NCBI GenBank assembly: GCA_003448025.1
Contig: DLXL01000230.1
Coordinates: 5,772 to 12,163 of the forward strand
DNA from: Saprospirales bacterium
GTDB taxonomy: Bacteria > Bacteroidota > Bacteroidia > Chitinophagales > Saprospiraceae
Direction: 5' to 3'
Length of the DNA: 6,392 nt
Below the pieces are notes generated by a model. The model saw only the letters and a program-made list of their open reading frames with translations, searched no databases and was not told the DNA's origin. Shown piece after piece: positions 1 to 6,368 of this stretch (position 1 is the first letter of the stretch; every line of letters begins with the position of its first letter). Position numbers and translations under genes: made by a program.

Positions 1-17
1 CAAACCCTTCAAACCAC

Positions 18-3000
18 TCAAACCACCTCCACGGCCATCACCAGACTCACCTCATCGTTCAGCTCAACAGTTTCGCCGGATACCTGATCGGCCAGGGTGA
101 GGGAATTGGCCAGGACTTCTTCCTGAATATATGCACCAAACTGAGTCACAGCGGCTTCGATGGCCGCGTGCCGTTCAATGCGCACCGCAATACGGTCTGT
201 AACGTTGAAATCCTTGTCTTTGCGCAGGTTTTGGATACGGTTCACCAGATCGCGCGCGGTGCCTTCTGCCACCAGTGCATCGTTTAGGGTCACATCCAGA
301 GCAACTGTGAGTGCGCCTTCAGAAGCTACTTTCCAACCTGGCAGATCTTCGGTGGTGATCACGAGATCTTCCGGGGTGATGCTGTAGTTGTTGCCGTTTA
401 GTGTAACCGCCAGTGAGCCTGTTTTTTCCAGATCGTTAATCTGTTCATTGGTCAGGCCGGCAATCATGGCCGCGGCATCCTTCATATCCTTGCCGAGTTT
501 GGCGCCGAGGGTTTTGAAATTGGCTTTCGCGCCTTTTTTCAGCAAACCGCTGGCATCGGTTACGTATTCCAGGTCCTTCACGTTGATCTCACTGAGGATC
601 AAGTCTTTAACACCATCCACCTCAGCAATAAAGGCTTCGTCCAGCACAGGCAGCAATACTTTTTGCAGCGGCTGTCGAACGCGCAGTTTTTCCTTTTTAC
701 GGATGCTGAGCGCCAGCGAACAGATGCGTTGGGCATAGTCCATGCGTTTTTCCAGATCCTGATCCACCTTGGAGGCGTCTGGCTGAACCAGATCCGTGAG
801 GTGTACAGATTCGTGGCGCAAAGGGGTGTTATTGGCCTTGGCCGCGCCGCGAATCGGGTCAGTGAGGTTGCGGTACATCCAGTCTGCAAAGAATGGCGCT
901 ACTGACGCCATGAGCTGGGTGGTAACCATCAGGCATTCGAACAGGGTCTGATAAGCAGCTAACTTATCATCGTTCATATCTCCTTTCCAGAAACGCCTGC
1001 GCGACAAACGCACGTACCAGTTCGAAAGGTGTTCATCTACAAAATTTTCGATGGCACGGCAGGCTTTCGTTACGTCGTAATCGTCCATGGCCGCTCGGTA
1101 TTCCGCTACCAGGGAATAGAGCTTGGAAATCACCCAGCGGTCCAGTTCGCTGCGCTTTTCATACGGAAACACGTTGAATTCATCGTGCTTGAACCCGTCG
1201 AGATTGGCATACAGTGCAAAGAAATTATAGGTGTTATACAGGGTTCCGAAGAGCTTGTTGCGCACTTCAAGGATGCCGGAAGTGTCGAATTTCAGGTTGT
1301 CCCAAGGATTTGCGTTCGACATCATGTACCACCTGGTGGCATCAGCCCCAAATTCGGAAAGCGTATCAAAAGGATCCACCACATTGCCCTTGGATTTCGA
1401 CATTTTTTCGCCGTTTTTATCCAAAACCAGGCCGTTGGACACAACGTTTTTAAACGCAACGGAATCATATACCATCCCAGCAATGGCATGCAACGTATAG
1501 AACCAGCCACGTGTCTGGTCCACCCCTTCTGCAATGAAAGAGGCCGGGTAAGCCACATCGAAAGGCGCTTTGAACGGCTTGTCGTCGCCGTTTTTCAACT
1601 TGTCGTAATCCAGTCCCCATTGCGCGTACGGCATGGCGCCGGAATCGAACCATACATCTATCAGGTCCAACTCCCGCCGCATAGGCCGGCCGCTGGACGA
1701 TACCAGTACCACTTGATCAATGAAAGGTCGGTGCAGATCTTCCGGCAGGGTTTGGTTCAGGCCCAACTTTGCATTGGCTTTTTCTACTTCCGCACGCAGC
1801 TCTACGGTAGAGCCGATACAGATTTCTTCCTCGCTGTCGTCGGTACGCCAGATAGGAAGCGGGATGCCCCAGTAGCGGGAACGCGAGAGGTTCCAGTCCT
1901 GCAGGTTGTCCAGCCACTGCCCGAAACGACCAGAGCCGGTGCTCTCCGGTTGCCAGTTGATGGTGCGGTTTAGCTCTGCCAGACGTTCCTTGGCCGCTGA
2001 AGCACGCACGAACCAGGAGTCGAGCGGGTAGTACAACACCGGCTTTTCGGTACGCCAGCAATGCGGGTAGGTGTGCTTGTATTTCTCAATTTTGAAGGCC
2101 TTATTGTCTTCTTTTAACCGCAGTGCGATCAACAGATCGGTGGGTTTGAAATCTTTGTTGGCCTGTTCTTCATTGGAATAGTATTCTGCCTTTACGTAGC
2201 GACCGCCAAATTCAGGCACTTCCGCTACGAATTTTCCCTGTCGATCCACCAGCGGCCAGGGCAGGTCGGCTGCCTTTTCGTTGGGCAGGCCGATAAACGG
2301 AATACCCGCCGCTTTGCTGGCCTTGAAGTCGTCGGCGCCAAAATAGGGAGCGGTATGAACCACCCCGGTACCGTCTTCGGTAGTTACCCAATCGCCTGGG
2401 ATCACACGGAAGGCATTGGCCTCTAGTTCAGGAGTGGAAGCAGCCGGGGTGGGGAGCAATTGTTCGTAGCGGATACCTACGAGGTCTTTGCCTTTGATAC
2501 CGTCTTTGGCCACCAAATAAGGCAGTTTTTTGTCGCCAACCTTGAAGTCTTCCAGCGGCTGATTTTCGTCGTCCGAATTGAAATAACCTGCTACACGTGC
2601 TTTAGCGAGCACAACACTCACAGGTGCACCTGTATACGGACTGAGGGTTTTTATTTTTACATAATCGATGTTCGGCCCCACGGTGAGCGCCACATTGGAA
2701 GGAAGGGTCCAGGGCGTGGTGGTCCAGGCCAGGATACGCACATCTTCATCAGCCGAATCGAACAGGGAAGCGGAGGCTTCATCGCGTTTGACCTTGAACA
2801 TGGCCACTACTGAGATATCCGTCACCTCTTTGTAGGTGCCCGGCATATTCAGTTCGTGCGTACTCAGGCCGGTACCGGCAGCAGGGCTGAAGGGTTGGAT
2901 AGTAAATCCTTTGTACAGGAACGACAGGCCATCGGCGGATTTTTTGTTGTACAGGCGCTGGAGCAGGTACCAAACCGTTTCGATGTATTCGTTTTCGAAC

Positions 3001-3446
3001 GTGATGTAGGGGTTGTCCAGATCGGCCCAGTAACCCATGCGGATGGTGAGGTCGTCCCAGAGATTTTTATACCGCATGACCGTTTGGCGGCAGGCGGTGT
3101 TGTATTCCTCTACGGTTACTTTTTTGCCGATATCCTCTTTAGTGATACCGAGCTCTTTTTCCACCTGAAGTTCAATGGGCAATCCATGGGTGTCCCAACC
3201 GCCCTTGCGTTCTACGCGGAAGCCTTTGAGGGTATTGTAACGGCAAAAGAGGTCTTTTACGGTACGGGCCATCACGTGGTGAATGCCGGGTTTACCGTTG
3301 GCAGAAGGAGGGCCTTCATAAAAAACGAAAGCATTGTTTTTCGGACGTTGATTGACCGAATGCTCGAAAATCTTTTCGTTCTCCCAAAATTGGCGCACTT
3401 CAGCGTCGATGGCGGGGAGATTCAGGTGTTTGAATTCGCGATACAT
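18..3446 (-). CDS. ileS: Isoleucyl-tRNA synthetase, type 2 (eukaryote-like), with altered HIGH motif
   Basis: Cytoplasmic class Ia synthetase that activates isoleucine with ATP, charges tRNA-Ile, and hydrolyses mischarged Val. It is a complete 1142-aa protein, the usual length for the long type 2 form. Visible in order: the catalytic Rossmann fold with GPPSANG just before the HIGH position, which reads G54-I55-H56-H57 instead of HxGH; GWDTHGLPIE; the CP1 editing domain with W241-T-T-T-P-W246 and H364-T-A-P followed by D372-D373-F; GWFYTLHA; a canonical K681-M-S-K-S685 loop; an anticodon-binding helical domain with W810-Y-V-R and SRRRFW; and a C-terminal domain containing DALVAEGTARDLV typical of this type. 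I see no C-terminal zinc-finger cysteines. The ATG start gives the standard MYREF N-terminus. The DUF1016 gene ends 36 bp upstream on the same strand with no terminator between them, so co-transcription is likely. A weak promoter may also lie in the end of that gene. Confidence 0.97.
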   Translation of the reverse strand: MYREFKHLNLPAIDAEVRQFWENEKIFEHSVNQRPKNNAFVFYEGPPSANGKPGIHHVMARTVKDLFCRYNTLKGFRVERKGGWDTHGLPIELQVEKELGITKEDIGKKVTVEEYNTACRQTVMRYKNLWDDLTIRMGYWADLDNPYITFENEYIETVWYLLQRLYNKKSADGLSFLYKGFTIQPFSPAAGTGLSTHELNMPGTYKEVTDISVVAMFKVKRDEASASLFDSADEDVRILAWTTTPWTLPSNVALTVGPNIDYVKIKTLSPYTGAPVSVVLAKARVAGYFNSDDENQPLEDFKVGDKKLPYLVAKDGIKGKDLVGIRYEQLLPTPAASTPELEANAFRVIPGDWVTTEDGTGVVHTAPYFGADDFKASKAAGIPFIGLPNEKAADLPWPLVDRQGKFVAEVPEFGGRYVKAEYYSNEEQANKDFKPTDLLIALRLKEDNKAFKIEKYKHTYPHCWRTEKPVLYYPLDSWFVRASAAKERLAELNRTINWQPESTGSGRFGQWLDNLQDWNLSRSRYWGIPLPIWRTDDSEEEICIGSTVELRAEVEKANAKLGLNQTLPEDLHRPFIDQVVLVSSSGRPMRRELDLIDVWFDSGAMPYAQWGLDYDKLKNGDDKPFKAPFDVAYPASFIAEGVDQTRGWFYTLHAIAGMVYDSVAFKNVVSNGLVLDKNGEKMSKSKGNVVDPFDTLSEFGADATRWYMMSNANPWDNLKFDTSGILEVRNKLFGTLYNTYNFFALYANLDGFKHDEFNVFPYEKRSELDRWVISKLYSLVAEYRAAMDDYDVTKACRAIENFVDEHLSNWYVRLSRRRFWKGDMNDDKLAAYQTLFECLMVTTQLMASVAPFFADWMYRNLTDPIRGAAKANNTPLRHESVHLTDLVQPDASKVDQDLEKRMDYAQRICSLALSIRKKEKLRVRQPLQKVLLPVLDEAFIAEVDGVKDLILSEINVKDLEYVTDASGLLKKGAKANFKTLGAKLGKDMKDAAAMIAGLTNEQINDLEKTGSLAVTLNGNNYSITPEDLVITTEDLPGWKVASEGALTVALDVTLNDALVAEGTARDLVNRIQNLRKDKDFNVTDRIAVRIERHAAIEAAVTQFGAYIQEEVLANSLTLADQVSGETVELNDEVSLVMAVEVV

Positions 3447-3482
3447 ATCTGTGAGTGGATGGAATCTGAATCAAGTTAAGGG

Positions 3483-4505
3483 TCAAAGGTCGGAAAGTTC
3501 TTGTTCCAGTTGTTCAATGGTTGGAAATGAAGATTGAATATCCACAGGAAGATGCTGTGTTAATATCCATTGGCTGACGCCAATTGGTTTATTGATATCT
3601 CTAAGGGCATATTCAACTTCAATTCGGTCTTTCGTTTTACAGAGGATAATTCCTATACTAGGTTGATCATTCTCTGCACGGAGTAATTCATCGATTCCAG
3701 AAAGGTAAAAATTCATTTTTCCGGCATATTCTGGAGCGAACTCTTCCATCTTCAGCTCTATTGCTACGAAAGATCGTAACCGGATATGGTAGAAAAGCAA
3801 ATCCAGATAATAGGTTTTTTCGCCAATTTTTAGCGGATATTGATGTCCAATGAATGCGAAACCCGCACCTAGTTCCAACAAAAAGCGGGTGATATGGTCT
3901 GTCAATTGCTTCTCCAAATCCCGTTCATGCATTGCCGGGGTCATGGCCAGAAAGTCAAATAAATATGGGTCTTTCAATGTTTGTTGGGCCAAATCAGCTT
4001 GTGGAGCAGGTAAGGTTTGGGCGAAATTAGAGATGGCTTTTCCTTGCCGTTCGTGCAGACGTGTTTCCATCTGGAGTGCCAGGGTATTGCGAGACCAATT
4101 GTGCTCCATTGTAGCCTGGAGATAGAAACAAGCTGCTTCTAAATTTTCAGACCGACTGAAAATCAATATGTTATGCCCCCAGGGAATTTGTCCAACAGCT
4201 TGTTGGACAAATTCGTCGGCTGAATTATAAAACCGATAAAATTGCCCCATATAAGCCAAGTTGGATCTTGAAAATCCGCTTACATGGGGGAACTCACTTT
4301 TTAAGTCAAGAGCCAATGCATCTAAAACAGCCTTGCCCCATTCACTTTTTTCCTGCTTTTTGGCAATCATTTCTCCTAACTCCCAATACAGGCCAATGAG
4401 CTGCTTGTTCACTGACAAGGCAGCTTTAATCTGGGAAGCATGTACTTTTTGCTTTACTTGCTCAAGCCAGAGGCGATATTCTTCCGTGGAGAAAATAGAA
4501 TCCAT
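3483..4505 (-). CDS. DUF1016 / YhcG-family PDDEXK nuclease domain protein
   Basis: A 340-aa protein of the DUF1016 family (E. coli YhcG is a member), full length for the family. Residues about 10-150 form the helical DUF1016 N-terminal domain (LIGLYWELGEMI, FSRSNLAYMGQFY, QIPWGHN). Residues about 170-325 form the PDDEXK nuclease-like domain. The nuclease core appears intact: E211 in LELGAGF, D235 in YYLDLLFYH, and E250-x-K252 in VAIELK, followed by PEYAGKMNFYLS and a GIILCK strand. The family is patchily distributed, moves horizontally, and is often found near restriction-modification or other accessory genes. A DNA-processing or defence role is inferred; the substrate is unknown. No hsd genes are visible here. 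It is AT-richer by eye than ileS, which follows 36 bp downstream. The ATG start is preceded on the transcript by a GC-rich hairpin ending 27 nt upstream and by a possible leader peptide. Confidence 0.93.
   Translation of the reverse strand: MDSIFSTEEYRLWLEQVKQKVHASQIKAALSVNKQLIGLYWELGEMIAKKQEKSEWGKAVLDALALDLKSEFPHVSGFSRSNLAYMGQFYRFYNSADEFVQQAVGQIPWGHNILIFSRSENLEAACFYLQATMEHNWSRNTLALQMETRLHERQGKAISNFAQTLPAPQADLAQQTLKDPYLFDFLAMTPAMHERDLEKQLTDHITRFLLELGAGFAFIGHQYPLKIGEKTYYLDLLFYHIRLRSFVAIELKMEEFAPEYAGKMNFYLSGIDELLRAENDQPSIGIILCKTKDRIEVEYALRDINKPIGVSQWILTQHLPVDIQSSFPTIEQLEQELSDL
3484..3491 (-). promoter_or_regulatory. Weak candidate internal promoter for ileS
   Basis: On the minus strand this reads GACCTTTG, one mismatch from the Bacteroidetes -7 box TAnnTTTG. 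It overlaps the end of the DUF1016 gene and lies 37 nt upstream of the ileS ATG. The only -33 candidate is a TTG at 3517-3515, spaced 23 nt away, which is long. If real it would let ileS be expressed independently of the upstream nuclease gene. One mismatch plus poor spacing makes this weak. Confidence 0.2.
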
Positions 4506-4532
4506 GGAGCAATGGTTAAACTAAATAACTCA

Positions 4533-4564
4533 AGACCCCGCTCGGCGCACACCGGGCGGGGTCT
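4533..4564 (-). terminator. GC-rich hairpin: attenuator or intrinsic terminator
   Basis: Read on the minus strand: 5' arm AGACCCCGCCCGG, loop TGTGCG, 3' arm CCGAGCGGGGTCT. This is a 13-bp stem (4552-4564 with 4533-4545) with one G-U pair. The following sequence, TGAGTTATTTAGTTT, is only moderately U-rich, so termination may be partial. On the plus strand there is no T-run. It lies between the 3' end of the PIN operon (stop at 4667) and the DUF1016 start at 4505. It can be read as the terminator of the PIN operon. It can also be read as an attenuator inside the 5' leader of the DUF1016-ileS transcript, because a promoter match lies upstream of it at 4652-4683. Confidence 0.7.
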
Positions 4565-4600
4565 CGTGTTCTTCCAACAACAGTACCTCGTCAGGTGTGC
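4547..4600 (-). promoter_or_regulatory. Possible antiterminator pairing, leader segment with hairpin loop
   Basis: On the minus strand GCACACC at 4600-4594, immediately before the stop codon of the leader ORF, is perfectly complementary over 7 nt to GGTGTGC at 4553-4547. The latter spans the last two bases of the 5' arm and five bases of the loop of the downstream hairpin. An upstream CAGTGT can also pair with ACACCTG with a one-base bulge. This gives a 1:2, 2:3, 3:4 set of mutually exclusive segments like classical attenuators. The pairing is seen in the sequence; its function is inferred. The 7-bp helix is much weaker than the 13-bp stem and would need kinetic advantage. Confidence 0.35.
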
Positions 4601-4647
4601 TTACACTGCCGAATAATAATATTGATGGAAATAATAGGTTGAAACAT
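4591..4647 (-). CDS. Possible Ile-rich leader peptide (18 aa)
   Basis: A short ORF reading MFQPIISINIIIRQCKHT then TGA. Six of 18 residues are Ile, including a run of three consecutive ATT codons (4620-4612). Its ATG is 4 nt downstream of a TAnnTTTG promoter box, and its stop codon precedes the GC-rich hairpin by 26 nt. The second gene downstream is ileS, so a ribosome slowing at Ile codons would be a sensible sensor of charged tRNA-Ile. Ribosome-mediated attenuation of a synthetase operon is known for pheM-pheST. Cautions: ATT repeats are common in AT-rich spacers, the frame stays open upstream of the ATG, and no ribosome binding site is present. With the predicted start site the message would be leaderless. 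Confidence 0.35.
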   Translation of the reverse strand: MFQPIISINIIIRQCKHT

Positions 4648-4651
4648 GGGG

Positions 4652-4683
4652 CAAAGATAAGAAATATCAGGCAGGGACTGAAA
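4652..4683 (-). promoter_or_regulatory. Bacteroidetes-type promoter upstream of the DUF1016-ileS genes
   Basis: Minus-strand TATCTTTG (4659-4652) matches the -7 consensus TAnnTTTG exactly. TTTC (4683-4680) lies 20 nt upstream and is one mismatch from the -33 TTTG. Transcription should begin near 4648-4646, giving a leader of about 140 nt before the DUF1016 ATG that contains the Ile-rich ORF and the hairpin. The -33 element lies inside the end of the upstream small gene. Confidence 0.6.
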
Positions 4684-4867
4684 CCTTGGTATTTTTTTTA
4701 GCCGTTTTTTTTCTTTTTTCAGCAAGATCCTTTCTTAATCCTTCCGTTCTTGTGTTGACAATACGGAGCCATGCCTCGGCGGGCTCCTCCAATAAAGAAG
4801 CTGAAGCGATTTCTTTCCACTCCCAAACTTCCGATTGAGCTTTGGATATTTTGTTTTTATTCTTCAT
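4667..4867 (-). CDS. Small Lys-rich protein paired with PIN gene, putative antitoxin
   Basis: A 66-aa protein whose ATG lies inside the last codons of the PIN gene, giving an 11-bp overlap that implies translational coupling. The N-terminal half contains SEVWEWKEIAS. I recall similar EVWxxKE-type small proteins encoded next to PIN genes of this kind in Bacteroidetes and cyanobacteria; this is from memory and not searched. The C-terminal third is strongly basic (RKDLAEKRKKTAKKN). There is no signal peptide or membrane segment. By position and size it is probably the antitoxin or partner of the PIN protein, although order is toxin first, the reverse of most VapBC pairs. The 3' end holds two A8 runs and an A6 run on the coding strand, where slippage could change the C-terminus. 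Confidence 0.7.
   Translation of the reverse strand: MKNKNKISKAQSEVWEWKEIASASLLEEPAEAWLRIVNTRTEGLRKDLAEKRKKTAKKNTKVSVPA
4692..4719 (-). repeat. Homopolymer A tracts (A6, A8, A8 on coding strand)
   Basis: Three runs lie close together in the 3' end of the small gene: T8 at 4692-4699, T8 at 4705-4712 and T6 at 4714-4719 on the plus strand. They encode the Lys-rich tail. Loss of one A in either A8 run would move the reading frame past the normal stop at 4667 into the frame of the 18-codon Ile-rich ORF, ending at 4591. Gain of one A in the 5'-most A8 run (4705-4712) would truncate the protein after an Asn-Gly. Confidence 0.6.
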
Positions 4868-5339
4868 CCGACATCAACTCTAAAGGTGTAATGATTCTGA
4901 TTTGATTGGAATAGCCTTGGGCCAAATTTACAATATTTATTCGATTTTCCCGATTAACATTGGCTAAATGCTTGTAGTTCCAACTTACTAAGTAATCAAT
5001 TTTATGCACAACACAGACGGCCACATGTAATGCGTCATAAATCTTCTTTGGAGGAATAGCCCCAGCTTGAAGATATGCGCTGGCAAGCAATACAATCCGG
5101 GGATTAGTTGCCTCTAGTAATTCCAGGTTAAAGTCCGAAATTACCTGAAGTAGCTTGTCTTTTTTGCTTTCGGAAGGCGTTTGCTGGATTTCATCCAACA
5201 CGAATACCGACACGAGTGATTGGTAAACGTTCCTAGCTATAAACCGTTCAAAAAAGTCGATAGTTTCCATTTGATGTTCGGGTGAATCATCTGCGAAAAG
5301 GAAATTGATTACTGAGGTGTCCAAATAGATTTTTTGCAT
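4857..5339 (-). CDS. PIN-domain protein, VapC-like putative toxin ribonuclease
   Basis: A 160-aa PIN domain, the usual size for single-domain PIN toxins. The start is fixed by the first strand MQKIYLDTSV, which holds the first catalytic acid D7. Other expected metal ligands are E50 in VFVLDEI and D102 in YDALHVA. The fourth position lies in the DYLVSWNYKHLANVNRENR segment and reads N121 where classical VapC has Asp; D115 lies nearby. The LVSWNYKH variant is, as I recall, usual in this subfamily, so activity is not excluded. The family generally cleaves RNA with Mg2+ or Mn2+; the target here is unknown. The gene overlaps by 11 bp a small downstream gene that is its likely antitoxin partner. 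A near-perfect promoter ends 4 nt before its ATG. The gene is AT-rich relative to ileS and the lipid kinase, fitting an acquired module. Confidence 0.88.
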   Translation of the reverse strand: MQKIYLDTSVINFLFADDSPEHQMETIDFFERFIARNVYQSLVSVFVLDEIQQTPSESKKDKLLQVISDFNLELLEATNPRIVLLASAYLQAGAIPPKKIYDALHVAVCVVHKIDYLVSWNYKHLANVNRENRINIVNLAQGYSNQIRIITPLELMSDEE

Positions 5340-5343
5340 TTAT

Positions 5344-5375
5344 CAAAGTTATATATACGATTAATAATTTCCAAA
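5344..5375 (-). promoter_or_regulatory. Bacteroidetes-type promoter for the PIN operon
   Basis: Minus-strand TTTG (5375-5372), a 20-nt spacer, then TAACTTTG (5351-5344): exact matches to the -33 and -7 consensus of the Bacteroidetes primary sigma factor. Only 4 nt separate the box from the PIN ATG at 5339, so the transcript should start at or within a few bases of the ATG and be leaderless or nearly so. Confidence 0.75.
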
Positions 5376-5376
5376 T

Positions 5377-5408
5377 TTTCCATTTCTCCCCATTCCCAAT
5401 TATGTTTG
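5377..5408 (+). promoter_or_regulatory. Bacteroidetes-type promoter for the lipid kinase gene
   Basis: TTTC (5377-5380), a 20-nt spacer, then TATGTTTG (5401-5408). The -7 box is exact and the -33 box has one mismatch. The ATG at 5418 follows after 9 nt, giving a very short leader. It is back to back with the PIN promoter in a 78-bp divergent region; the -33 areas of the two promoters are adjacent (5372-5380). Confidence 0.6.
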
Positions 5409-5417
5409 CCCCATTAC

Positions 5418-6350
5418 ATGCAAACACCCGATCCTAACCCATTATGGCATATCATTGCCAATCCGGCAGCCCGCAGCGGCGCCATGGGCCGGCATTGGCC
5501 TGACATAGAGCGTCTGCTGCAGGACCTGGGCTTTGCCTACTCTGTCAGGTTCACCGAATATCGGGGTCATGCCGCCCGAATCATAGAAGACATTCTGCTC
5601 AAAGGCGGCAGGTATATCATGGGCATTGGTGGCGATGGCACCAACCATGAACTGGTGCATGGGTTGTTCAGTCAGACCTTTGTGCCGCCCGCAGAGGTGT
5701 ATTACACGCTGCTGCCATTTGGTACCGGCAACGACTGGGCAAGGGAGCACGGCATACCCGTAGATCCACGCCGAAGACTGGAGCAACTAAAACTCGGACA
5801 AGTGCGTTTTCAGGATATCGGCCGGGTGCAGTACCAGCGCGATGGCCAAACGCTTTCCCGGTATTTCGTGAATGTGGCGGGTATGGCGTACGATGGGTTT
5901 ATCGGCCAAAAGCTTACCGAGCACCCTGCCCGAAACAAAGTACACTACCTGCTCAAAGTGGCCCAATACCTTAATGCCTACCAACTGAGCAGGTCCAGGA
6001 TAATCTTCGACGGGAAAACGGTGGAAGACTATTTCTACACCATCAACATTGGACTTTGCCGCTACTCTGCCGGAGGCATGCAACTGGTACCGCATGCCAT
6101 ACCGGACGATGGCTTGTTTGCCCTCACCTTTGCCCGCAAGCTCTCCAAGCTGGAAGTTTTATTACAAACACCTCGTTTTTATAACGGAAGCCTGCTTAGC
6201 CACCCCCAAATTGAAGGTCATCAGGCCAGGCATATTCGTGTAGAACATATGGACGATGCCCCCACGCTGCTCGAAGCAGATGGCGAATATCTGGGAGAAA
6301 CACCCGTGGAATTCTATATTTTGGAAAAGGCACTAAGACTGGTGGCGTAG
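5418..6350 (+). CDS. Diacylglycerol kinase / YegS-like lipid kinase family protein
   Basis: A 310-aa soluble protein of the DAGK catalytic-domain superfamily, which phosphorylates lipid hydroxyls (diacylglycerol or related lipids) with ATP at the membrane face. Visible: an opening strand WHIIANPAARSG (residues 10-21); the nucleotide-binding G71-G-D-G-T75 in GIGGDGTNHELV; the second glycine motif F101-G-T-G-N-D106; VNVAGMAYDGF (151-161); the D230-D-G232 turn in IPDDGLFALTF; and the terminal E286-A-D-G-E290 segment before a closing strand. Length is typical of bacterial DgkB/YegS-like enzymes. I chose ATG 5418 because homology-like sequence begins just after it and a promoter box ends at 5408. 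A TTG at 5334 is in frame but would overlap the divergent PIN gene and add an unlikely 28-aa extension. The exact lipid substrate cannot be told from sequence. It appears monocistronic in this window. Confidence 0.94.
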   Translation: MQTPDPNPLWHIIANPAARSGAMGRHWPDIERLLQDLGFAYSVRFTEYRGHAARIIEDILLKGGRYIMGIGGDGTNHELVHGLFSQTFVPPAEVYYTLLPFGTGNDWAREHGIPVDPRRRLEQLKLGQVRFQDIGRVQYQRDGQTLSRYFVNVAGMAYDGFIGQKLTEHPARNKVHYLLKVAQYLNAYQLSRSRIIFDGKTVEDYFYTINIGLCRYSAGGMQLVPHAIPDDGLFALTFARKLSKLEVLLQTPRFYNGSLLSHPQIEGHQARHIRVEHMDDAPTLLEADGEYLGETPVEFYILEKALRLVA

Positions 6351-6368
6351 GTGGGAAGGCCTTTCTAC

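Noticed and set aside
1029..1973. Open frame of 314 codons on the plus strand
   Set aside because: It lies wholly antisense to ileS; its translation shows no recognisable domain, while the opposite strand is unmistakably IleRS.
2856..3479. Open frame of 207 codons on the plus strand
   Set aside because: Antisense to the ileS N-terminus, with no recognisable motif; a codon-structure shadow.
4506..4666. T-box riboswitch upstream of the ileS operon
   Set aside because: T-boxes control ileS in Firmicutes and Actinobacteria, but no AGGGUGGNACCGCG-like T-box sequence or specifier stem is visible and the leader is too short.
5334..5417. Upstream TTG start extending the lipid kinase by 28 residues
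   Set aside because: The extension overlaps the divergent PIN start, runs through both promoters, and has no family similarity; ATG at 5418 follows a promoter box.
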